From CAYMSA01 sp964392965 (lineage in GTDB: Bacteria > Actinomycetota > Coriobacteriia > Anaerosomatales > Anaerosomataceae): DNA of 5,074 nucleotides. The position numbers were made by a program, and so were the translations under genes. The stretch is from positions 1-5,074 of the forward strand of contig CAYMSA010000106.1 in NCBI GenBank assembly GCA_964392965.1, read 5' to 3'. The notes beneath the pieces are model-generated. The model did no database searches and was not told the origin of the DNA. It saw nothing but the letters and a program-made list of their open reading frames with translations. Shown piece after piece: positions 1 to 5,031 of this stretch (positions are counted from its first letter, which is position 1; each line of letters opens with the position of its first letter).

Positions 1-71
1 GGGGCGGTAACCCGCTTCGCCGAGTCGCCGTCGTGCCGCCGAGGGCGGACGTGACCGCCTTCTCCGTGTGA
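1..71 (+). CDS. C-terminal end of an unidentified protein (partial, start outside window)
   Basis: An open frame enters from the left edge (first full codon at 3) and ends at TGA 69-71. It encodes 22 residues ending VVPPRADVTAFSV. Nineteen of the 22 codons end in G or C, the bias seen in the real genes here, and the other two plus-strand frames stop earlier. I do not recognise the family from so short a tail. If real, this gene converges on the alkaline phosphatase gene, and the hairpin at 191-222 lies between them. Chance open frames of this length are common in GC-rich DNA, so confidence is modest. Confidence 0.4.
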   Translation, partial: GGNPLRRVAVVPPRADVTAFSV

Positions 72-190
72 CACCCCGCCGCCCATTCCGGGCGGGCTTC
101 GGCCGTCGTCGTCCTCCTGCGGGATGTCACCCGACCGGACCTGTGGGGCATCATGCGATGGGTGGAGTGTGCGTCGCACCCCGAGACGAC

Positions 191-222
191 GGCGCCCGGC
201 CGGGATCCACCGGCCGGGCGCC
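191..222 (-). terminator. Strong hairpin, probable terminator of the alkaline phosphatase gene, possibly bidirectional
   Basis: The 13-bp arms GGCGCCCGGCCGG (191-203) and CCGGCCGGGCGCC (210-222) are perfectly complementary around a 6-nt loop. On the plus strand the stem is followed by TTTCCCCC. On the minus strand it is preceded by AAA and followed by GTCGTCT, so there is no proper U-tract, as is common in high-GC actinobacteria. It starts 16 nt after the downstream TAG (239-241) of the phosphatase frame but 118 nt after the TAA at 341-343. This supports the TAG as the original gene end. It could also stop transcription arriving from the plus-strand gene ending at 71. Confidence 0.75.
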
Positions 223-238
223 TTTCCCCCTGCGTTGG

Positions 239-340
239 CTACCTGGTCCTCCCGTTGGCGTACTCGGAGCCGCCCGGGCCGGCGAACTCCGGGTTCCAGA
301 ACTGCTCCAGCACGAGCGAGCCGAGCACGGTGTTGTCGAG
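239..340 (-). pseudogene. Detached C-terminal tail of the alkaline phosphatase, beyond an in-frame TAA
   Basis: Reading on in the phosphatase frame after the TAA at 341-343 gives 33 further sense codons and then TAG at 239-241. All 33 codons end in G or C, a very strong sign of protein-coding selection. The peptide begins LDNTVLGSLVLEQFW. An Asp-Asn-Thr motif followed by a hydrophobic helix is what I expect at the C-terminus of PhoA-family enzymes. TAC (Tyr) at 343-341 would restore the frame by a single base change (plus-strand T341 to G). With it the protein would be 514 residues. As written, this segment is translated only if the stop is read through. Confidence 0.75.
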
Positions 341-1783
341 TTACGCACCGCGCACCGGGTCCGTCATCGTGGCGGCGTCCCGCAGCTCCTTCGCCCCCGC
401 ACCGATCGCGTAGAGCGGGACGAGCTGGTTGGTGTGGTCACCGGAGTTCCACTGTGCCTCGGTGTGGGCTCCCATTGGCATCCAGTCGGGGTCACCGGCT
501 GTCAGGTCCGCACCGGAACCGGCGCCGTAGAGGTACCCGGTCTCGTGGTCCGCGGTCACCAGGACGAGGGTCTCCTGCCACGAGGAGTTCTCCTCCACCC
601 ACTCCACGACGTACTCCACCGCGGCGTCGAAGTCCAGGGTCTCCTCGATGTCCCGGCCCGTCTGGTTCGCGTAGCCGGCCCAGTCGATCGCCCCGCCCTC
701 GACCATGAGGAAGAAGCCGTCCTCGTCGTTGTCCAGCACGTTGATCGCACCGGCGGTCATGGTCGCGAGGTCCGGCAGGCCTGCTGTGAGCGGGTCGGAG
801 AAGGGCTCGGAGTACTGGCCGTCGTCGTACGCGGAGGGACGCGACTGCTGCAGCGTCGCGTACACCTGCGGGATCCCGAACACGCGGTCCGGAGTGTCGT
901 CCGCGGTCGCGAGGTCCTCGAAGTCCGCGGTCTCCTCCACCAGGGTCCAGCCGTCGGCGCCTGCGCTGAGCGCGGTGTAGTCGGCCTCGGAGATGTACTT
1001 CCAGCTCGGAGTGGTGCGTGCCGTGCCGGCGTCGGTGAACCACGGGTGGCCGGTGCCCATCACCACGGTCAGGTCCGAGGTCACCTGGTCGTTGGCGATC
1101 GCGGTGTAGCCGTTGCGGCTGGCCTCGTGGGCCGAGTACGCCGCCGGGGTGGCATGGGAGAACTCCACCGAGGACACCACACCCGCCGCCTTCCCGACGG
1201 CGATGGCGCGCTCGGTCACCAGTTCGACGTCCTCGTACCCGGTCACGGTGACGCCGTCGTCGGCAACGACCGGGACCATGCCGATCGCGGCGTCCCAGGT
1301 CTTCCGGCCGGAGGCCATCGCGGTACCGGCCGCGGCCGAGTCAGTGGCCTTGTCCTGGTCGGTGTCCCCGTCACCATCGATGTCGCCGTTGGAGAAGTAG
1401 CCGAAGTTCGTCCACGCGGCGAGCGGGTCGTAAGCGCCCTGCAAGGGAAGGGCACCGTTCTTCAGGTCCCCGAGCGACCAGGTGGACATCCCCACCTGGA
1501 TGGGGAAGGACTCGAAGACGAGGTCGCCCTTCCCGGAGACGTGGTCGACCTCGCCGGTCTCGGCGTCGACAGCGACCTCGTTGGCCGCCCGGCCAGAGAG
1601 GTACAACGAGGCCAGGTCGACGTGGGAGTAACCCATCCCGTCACCGATCATGACGATGATGTTCTTCGGTCCGTCCTGAGTTGCCGGCGCCGGCCCGGCC
1701 GTGGCCGGGACAGCGACGGACCCGGCGAGTGCGAGAGCCGCCACTCCGAGACCCGCCGCCCGGACAGTACGTGTGGAATTCAT
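341..1783 (-). CDS. Secreted alkaline phosphatase (PhoA family), apparently C-terminally truncated
   Basis: This 480-residue phosphomonoesterase should release inorganic phosphate outside the membrane. The ATG at 1783 is chosen because AAGGAGGC (1798-1791) lies just upstream and the protein then begins with a Sec-type signal peptide (Arg5 and Arg8, hydrophobic core about 10-24, likely cleavage after Ala29 in PATA). An upstream in-frame start at 1867 would place this RBS inside the gene. Alkaline phosphatase motifs follow in order: metal ligand D48 in MIGDGMG; nucleophile S149 in ATDSAAAGTAMASG; H210 and T212 in SHATPAAY, with His at E. coli position 153 as in mammalian enzymes; E362 and D367 in VEGGAIDW; D412-H413 in TADHETGY; H450 in SGDHTNQLVP. 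Two oddities are Tyr371 where the zinc ligand His331 is expected, and an acidic DxDxDG stretch (134-139) just before the nucleophile. The TAA at 341-343 removes a plausible 34-residue C-terminus. Family assignment is secure. Activity of this version is uncertain. Confidence 0.93.
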   Translation of the reverse strand: MNSTRTVRAAGLGVAALALAGSVAVPATAGPAPATQDGPKNIIVMIGDGMGYSHVDLASLYLSGRAANEVAVDAETGEVDHVSGKGDLVFESFPIQVGMSTWSLGDLKNGALPLQGAYDPLAAWTNFGYFSNGDIDGDGDTDQDKATDSAAAGTAMASGRKTWDAAIGMVPVVADDGVTVTGYEDVELVTERAIAVGKAAGVVSSVEFSHATPAAYSAHEASRNGYTAIANDQVTSDLTVVMGTGHPWFTDAGTARTTPSWKYISEADYTALSAGADGWTLVEETADFEDLATADDTPDRVFGIPQVYATLQQSRPSAYDDGQYSEPFSDPLTAGLPDLATMTAGAINVLDNDEDGFFLMVEGGAIDWAGYANQTGRDIEETLDFDAAVEYVVEWVEENSSWQETLVLVTADHETGYLYGAGSGADLTAGDPDWMPMGAHTEAQWNSGDHTNQLVPLYAIGAGAKELRDAATMTDPVRGA

Positions 1784-1790
1784 GGCTGAT

Positions 1791-1798
1791 GCCTCCTT
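1791..1798 (-). promoter_or_regulatory. Ribosome binding site that fixes the phosphatase start
   Basis: AAGGAGGC on the minus strand ends 7 nt before the ATG at 1783. It decides in favour of this ATG over the longer open frame beginning at 1867, which would add 28 residues and bury the signal peptide. Confidence 0.8.
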
Positions 1799-1878
1799 GT
1801 GACTTCGAGTGTCACCCGCAGGCAATACCCCCCTTCTGAACAGACACCCACAGACAGGTGCGATCAAGGTGTCGGTTG

Positions 1879-1909
1879 GGTGAACACTCAGCCGTCACCC
1901 CCAGCGAAC
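1879..1909 (-). promoter_or_regulatory. Candidate PhoP-binding (PHO-box-like) site upstream of the phosphatase
   Basis: On the minus strand, GTTCACC (1885-1879) is identical to the core unit of PHO boxes described in Streptomyces, and GTTCGCT (1909-1903) is a degenerate second copy 24 nt upstream. Known boxes use 11-nt direct repeats. A middle unit would be expected near 1898-1892, and the sequence there matches poorly. The site lies about 95 nt before the start codon, a reasonable place for a phosphate-starvation activator of an alkaline phosphatase gene. The call rests on one good heptamer plus context. I could not place a convincing -10 box. Confidence 0.3.
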
Positions 1910-2025
1910 CTCACCCGGTCGGGGCCAAAGTCCCAAACCACCCACTTCCACGGCGGGTGTCCTCGAGGGGGCGGCCAGCCGAACTGGGTACTGGTCGGTC
2001 ATGATCGGCTTCTCATCCCGATCTG

Positions 2026-3615
2026 TCAGGGCTGGACCTGCTTGATGTAGGGGCCCAGGTCCATGTCAGCGTAGGACGCGCCGGCGCGGACCACGGGGTA
2101 GAGCGCTTCCTCCCTGTCCGTGATGACCTCGAGCAGGGCGGGGCCCTTGTCGCGCAGGAACTCCTTCAACGAGGTCTTCAGCTCGTTCCGTGACTCCACG
2201 CGCCGGGCGAAGCCGAAGTGGCACAAGGCGGCCATGTCGGCGAAGCGCACGTCGCGCGGCCGTTCCGTGGCCGAGTGGCGGCCACCATAGGCGAAGTCCT
2301 CGACGTTGCGGACCATCCCGTCGCCGTGGTTGTTGAGCAGGAGAACCTTGACGGGGATGCCGAGGGTGCCGATGGTGTGCATCTCCCCCATGTTCATCCG
2401 GAAGCTGCCGTCGCCGTCCACCACGACCACCGTGGCATCCGGGTTGGCGACCTGGGCCCCGATGGCGGCAGGCATCCCGAACCCCATGGTCGCCATGCTG
2501 CCCGAGGTCAGGAAGGACCTGGGCCGCTTCATGCGCAGGTAGGGCGGCGAGCAGTTGGTGGTTGCCCACCCCGGTTGTGACGATCACGTGCTCCGGCAGG
2601 AGCGTGTTCAACAGGTCGAGCACCTCAGCCTGCTGCAGTTCGTCGCTGTCGCGGCGGTAGTCCAGCGGCCAGGTCTCCTTCAGCGCGATGACCCGCGCGG
2701 TCCACTCCTCGATCTCGAGCGTGATGTCGTGGCGGTCCGCATAGCGGGCCAGGTCATCCAGGGCTGACGCGGCGTCGCCGGTGTAGGAGAAGACCGGGGA
2801 GCGTTCCTTGCGGATCTGGCGGACCTTCTCCGGGTCATGGCCATCGGGTCGTCCTCGTCCACCACGCCCTTGGCCATCAGCGTGTTGACCGACGGGAGGT
2901 GGAACCGCCGGTTGAACTCGTCCAGCGCGGTGTGACCCGCCGCCGAGCACAGGCCCCCACCGACGTAGAGCAGGGGCCTGCGTGCCCGGGTGAGCACATC
3001 GAAGAACTGGGCGCACTGGGCGTCGGAGAGGTGGGACTCCGTGGAGTACAGGCCAGCGAACCGTTCGGCCCCGAATCCGGAGTATCTGGTCTGCGCCTGC
3101 TGGACATTCAGCGGCATGTCGATGACCACAGGGCCCGGCTTCCCCGCCCGCGCCAGGAAGTAGGACTCCTTGACCACCGCCTCGATGTCATCGCTGAGGT
3201 TCAGCGAGTACACCTTCTTGGCGGTCGGACCGAAGACCGAGGCCACGTCGATGTGCTGGAAGGAGTCGGTGCCGATCTTGTGCTCCGGGACCTGCCCCGA
3301 GATGACCAGCAGCGGGACACTGTCGGCGTAGGAGTCCGCCACCGCCGTGAGCGTGTTCGTGATGGCGGGCCCGGAGGTCACCACCACCACCCCCACCTCG
3401 TCGCTGGAGCGGGAGTAGCCCGCCGCGCTGAACGCGGCCGACTGCTCGTTGGAGTTCACCACGATCTGGATCGGGCACGAACCGAGCGCGTCCATCACCG
3501 GGAGTATCGCCGCGCCCGTGTAGCCGAACACGTGCGTCACGCCCAGGTCGACCAGGCTCCTGACAAGGGCCTGCGCCCCGATCACGTGATTCTCGTTGTG
3601 GTTCTCCGTGGACAT
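2026..3615 (-). pseudogene. ThDP-dependent enzyme of acetolactate-synthase type, disrupted by a deletion and two frame changes
   Basis: Three consecutive frames together make one ThDP enzyme. Frame A (3615 to about 2836, 260 codons) is the pyrimidine-binding domain, with the cofactor-activating Glu as E57 in VNSNEQSAAF, then GPVVIDMPLNVQ and the start of the central domain (RRPLLYVGGG). Frame B (2836-2543, 98 codons) resumes at DPEKVRQIRKERS, matching the HIDIDP...GD region late in the central domain, and runs to VTTGVGNHQLLAA. Frame C (2541-2026, 171 residues) starts YLRMKRPR. It carries the pyrophosphate domain with GDGSFRMN (from 2415) and the paired Asn of the GDG-X(24-27)-NN motif near 2334-2329, ending PYIKQVQP. 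About 50-55 residues of the central domain are missing at the A/B junction, and a 1-2 base indel lies at 2542. The sum, 529 residues, is short of the usual 570-590. The ATG at 3615 is favoured by GGAGAGG at 3631-3625; a GTG at 3621 is too close to it. The natural substrate is unknown: acetolactate synthase is the nearest fold match, but proximity to sulfur genes leaves a sulfonate or keto-acid substrate possible. Confidence 0.88.
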
Positions 3616-3772
3616 CTCCACGCACCTCTCCTGCAGTCATTGCTGGCCGGCCCTGCGCCGAGCCGCTGGCTTGATATCGAGCGGGAGGGGTCACCACCAC
3701 ATCGCTCACCACGACTGCCTCGCCCAGGGATCACCGGAGCGAGGCTCACACGTGGGTGAGATTCCGGGGTTG
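3616..3772. other. Gap between dsrE-like gene and ThDP-enzyme remnant, with weak hairpins
   Basis: This 157-base gap contains the RBS of the ThDP gene (GGAGAGG, 3631-3625 on the minus strand). Two adjacent inverted repeats lie shortly after the dsrE stop: CTCAC/GTGAG (3745-3749 with 3756-3760) and GCCTCGC/GCGAGGC (3717-3723 with 3739-3745, 15-nt loop). They could act as a partial terminator or attenuator, or simply as 3' end stabilisers. The gap is long for a tight operon, so the ThDP gene may have had its own promoter. I see no coding potential here. Confidence 0.4.
3717..3745 (-). terminator. Weak hairpin downstream of the dsrE-like gene
   Basis: A 7-bp perfect stem (GCCTCGC with GCGAGGC) with a 15-nt loop begins 28 nt beyond the dsrE stop on the minus strand. 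No U-tract follows (AGTCGTGG). A second, 5-bp stem lies immediately upstream at 3745-3760 and shares one base. The pair may attenuate readthrough towards the ThDP gene, but the evidence is structural only. Confidence 0.25.
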
Positions 3773-4126
3773 TCAGAAGACGAGGGTCCTGTCTGCCGCG
3801 AGGGTGCGGTCGGCGAGCTCCTCCATGGTGGAACGGCGCGCGCCCTGGACGAGCATGTCCTCCCGGATGCCGCGGGCGTCGATGCAGGTCCCGCAGCACA
3901 GGATCTCGCCAGAGTTGCGCACCACGGTCCCGATCATCCGGTCCAGCTTGTAATACCCGTCCGGGGTCTTCTGGCCGGACATCGCCGCGGTCACGCCGTC
4001 GCCCATGAGGAACACGGTGAGCTCCACGCCCTCCCGCTTGGACAGCGACGCCGCCAGCCGGATCGCGTTGTAGGTGGAGTCCAGACCGTAGGCGGACCCG
4101 TTGATGATCATCAGAACGTTCGTCAT
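3773..4126 (-). CDS. DsrE-family sulfur-relay-like protein
   Basis: A complete 117-residue protein of the DsrE/DsrF-like family (Pfam DsrE). Members are small cytoplasmic proteins that often oligomerise and in several cases carry sulfur on a conserved Cys in sulfur-relay or sulfur-oxidation pathways. It starts with a short beta strand, MTNVLMIINGSAYG. It then shows FLMGDGVTAAMSGQKTPDGYY (39-59) and a CCGTCIDARGI segment with C77, C78 and C81, the usual site of the reactive Cys in the CGTC.DARG subgroup. The length is normal for the family. The ATG at 4126 is chosen because AAGGGAG lies 5 nt upstream (4138-4132) and the family N-terminus begins there; longer in-frame starts run across the promoter. 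The gene is divergent from the ArsR-rhodanese gene, with a palindrome between them, so that regulator probably controls it. Whether it donates, accepts or merely binds sulfur cannot be read from the sequence. Confidence 0.9.
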   Translation of the reverse strand: MTNVLMIINGSAYGLDSTYNAIRLAASLSKREGVELTVFLMGDGVTAAMSGQKTPDGYYKLDRMIGTVVRNSGEILCCGTCIDARGIREDMLVQGARRSTMEELADRTLAADRTLVF

Positions 4127-4204
4127 TGTTCTCCCTTGGGTACGTGTCTGATTGTCGGGTACGGGATGGTCAGGCTCGCAGGTTGTTCCTACGCATCCAC
4201 CATC

Positions 4205-4230
4205 CCTAATCAAGCAAACTATTGAATAGG
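4205..4230. promoter_or_regulatory. Imperfect palindrome, candidate operator of the ArsR-rhodanese regulator
   Basis: Arms CCTAATCAA (4205-4213) and TTGAATAGG (4222-4230) are complementary at 8 of 9 positions around an 8-base AT-rich centre. An AT-rich dyad of this size midway between divergent genes is the typical form of an ArsR/SmtB-family operator, including those of the sulfide-responsive BigR/SqrR group. It lies 56 bp before the regulator start and 79 bp before the dsrE start, so one dimer could control both directions. The sequence shows the symmetry; binding is inferred. Confidence 0.6.
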
Positions 4231-4270
4231 TGAAGAGTAGCAGAGGTCCGGGAGATACTGGAGCGAGATG

Positions 4271-4278
4271 AGGAGGTG
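4271..4278 (+). promoter_or_regulatory. Ribosome binding site that sets a GTG start for the regulator
   Basis: AGGAGGTG is a near-perfect anti-16S match ending 7 nt before GTG 4286. The upstream ATG (4268-4270) directly abuts it and has no comparable site of its own, so the GTG is the better start. Confidence 0.75.
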
Positions 4279-4285
4279 CCCGCCA

Positions 4286-4972
4286 GTGGAACCACGGGAG
4301 TTCAAGGACCAGGTCTTCACCCAGCTGGCCCGGATCGGCGCCGCGTTCGGGCACGCCAAGCGAGTGGAGATCGTGGACGTCCTCGCCCAGGGCGAGCGAA
4401 GCGTGGAATCACTTGCCGGGCAGATCAACGCCTCCGTCGCCAACACCTCCCGGCACCTGCAGATCCTCGCCGCCGCGGGACTTGTGACGCGCCGCGTCGT
4501 GGGCACCTCGCGGATCTACCGGCTCACCGACGCCGCGGTTGAGGAGGGCTACCGCACCTTGGTGACCCTGGCCGAGCAGCACATCAGCGAACTCTCCTTG
4601 CTCGCGGAAGCCTTCTTCGGCGCGGCTGACGGCACCCGACCCGTCACCTTCGCCGAGTTCGACGAGCTCTCCCGCACCGGTGATGTCGTACTCGTGGACG
4701 TGCGCCCACCCTCGGAGTTCGCCGCCGGCCATGTCGACGGCGCCATCAACATTCCCGTCACCGACCTCGCCTCCCGCCTCCGCGATCTCCCCCCCAACAC
4801 CGAGGTCGTGGCCTACTGCCGGGGCCCCTACTGCGTCATGGCCTCCACCGCCGTCACCCAACTACGCGAGGCCGGCATCAACGCCGTCCGCCTCGACGGC
4901 GGACTCCCCGAATGGCGCGCCGCCGGCCGCCCCGTGACACGACAAGGACACCACGCACCCCGCGAGGTGTAG
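4286..4972 (+). CDS. ArsR-family transcriptional regulator fused to a C-terminal rhodanese domain
   Basis: A 228-residue two-domain regulator. Residues about 8-95 form an ArsR-type winged helix: KRVEIVDVLAQGERSVESLA, then recognition helix region NTSRHLQILAAAGLV and wing RRVVGTSRIYRL. Residues about 118-217 form a rhodanese domain: VVLVDVRPPSEFAAGHVDGAINIP, catalytic-loop Cys178 in AYCRGPYCVMAS, and the family-typical ending LDGGLPEWRAAGRPV. Cys178 and Cys183 are the only cysteines. The DNA-binding half therefore lacks both the ArsR CxC metal site and the Cys pair of SqrR/BigR, which suggests sensing through the rhodanese Cys (persulfide or related sulfur species) rather than metal. The GTG at 4286 is preferred because AGGAGGTG (4271-4278) sits 7 nt before it; the upstream ATG at 4268 would place that RBS inside the gene. 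The gene is divergent from dsrE and probably autoregulated through the palindrome at 4205-4230. Family assignment is firm; ligand and targets are inferred. Confidence 0.93.
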   Translation: MEPREFKDQVFTQLARIGAAFGHAKRVEIVDVLAQGERSVESLAGQINASVANTSRHLQILAAAGLVTRRVVGTSRIYRLTDAAVEEGYRTLVTLAEQHISELSLLAEAFFGAADGTRPVTFAEFDELSRTGDVVLVDVRPPSEFAAGHVDGAINIPVTDLASRLRDLPPNTEVVAYCRGPYCVMASTAVTQLREAGINAVRLDGGLPEWRAAGRPVTRQGHHAPREV

Positions 4973-5009
4973 CACACGTCAACACCCTGCCCCGCCACCA
5001 CCTCACGTG

Positions 5010-5031
5010 GCGCTGGGGTACACCCCAACGC
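5010..5031 (+). terminator. Inverted repeat, probable terminator of the regulator gene
   Basis: The sequence is GCG, one mismatch, TGGGGT (5014-5019), AC, ACCCCA (5022-5027), one mismatch position, CGC (5029-5031). Nine of ten pairs match over 22 bases, 37 nt after the TAG at 4970-4972. A second, mutually exclusive stem, GCCAC (4994-4998) with GTGGC (5007-5011), overlaps its left arm. There is no U-tract, as for the hairpin at 191-222. The loop would have to open by a pair or two to be sterically possible. Confidence 0.5.

Larger units (their letters stand above)
1784..2025. other. Non-coding region upstream of the alkaline phosphatase gene
   Basis: These 242 bases separate the phosphatase start from the stop of the ThDP-enzyme remnant. 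They hold the phosphatase RBS (1791-1798), a possible PHO-box-like site (1879-1909) and a weak 6-bp inverted repeat, AGCCGA (1977-1982) with TCGGCT (2005-2010). That repeat has a 22-nt loop and could weakly terminate the gene ending at 2026. The open frames crossing it show no recognisable protein features. I see no RNA gene here. Confidence 0.6.
4127..4285. promoter_or_regulatory. Divergent promoter region between dsrE-like gene and ArsR-rhodanese regulator
   Basis: The 159 bases between the two divergent starts are noticeably more AT-rich around 4200-4235 than the rest of the window. They contain the palindrome at 4205-4230. A possible minus-strand promoter is TTGATT (4212-4207), a 16-nt spacer and TAGGAA (4190-4185), partly overlapping the palindrome. 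A possible plus-strand pair is TTGTTC (4183-4188) with CTAATC (4206-4211). Both are weak matches to the sigma-70 consensus. Overlap of operator and promoters would fit repression by a dimeric ArsR-type regulator. Confidence 0.5.

Noticed and set aside
79..95. Six-base hairpin CCGCCC/GGGCGG just after the TGA at 69-71
   Set aside because: Short GC stems like this are frequent in such DNA, and no T-run follows. It is much weaker than the hairpin at 191-222.
341..343. Recoding of the phosphatase stop as a non-standard amino acid
   Set aside because: The codon is TAA. Known selenocysteine and pyrrolysine insertion use TGA and TAG, so mutation or sequence error is the simpler reading.
68..1789. 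573-codon open frame on the plus strand opposite the alkaline phosphatase
   Set aside because: It is a shadow of the minus-strand gene in GC-rich DNA. The protein is rich in Arg, Gly, Val and His, has no recognisable domain and has no RBS, while the opposite strand carries all the phosphatase motifs.
1799..2050. 83-codon open frame on the plus strand across the phosphatase upstream region
   Set aside because: No RBS, no family resemblance, and it overlaps the phosphatase RBS region and the end of the ThDP gene.
2539..2545. Programmed ribosomal frameshift at 2542 in the ThDP gene
   Set aside because: No slippery heptamer is visible, and a second, unrelated disruption with missing protein sequence occurs upstream, so gene damage or sequence error explains it better.
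2899..3759. 286-codon open frame on the plus strand opposite the ThDP-enzyme gene
   Set aside because: Low-complexity Arg/Val/His-rich translation without motifs. The minus strand encodes clear ThDP-enzyme sequence.
4127..4354. N-terminal extension of the DsrE-like protein to a start at 4354
   Set aside because: It would run through the divergent promoter, the palindrome and the start of the regulator. The family N-terminus and a good RBS are at 4126.
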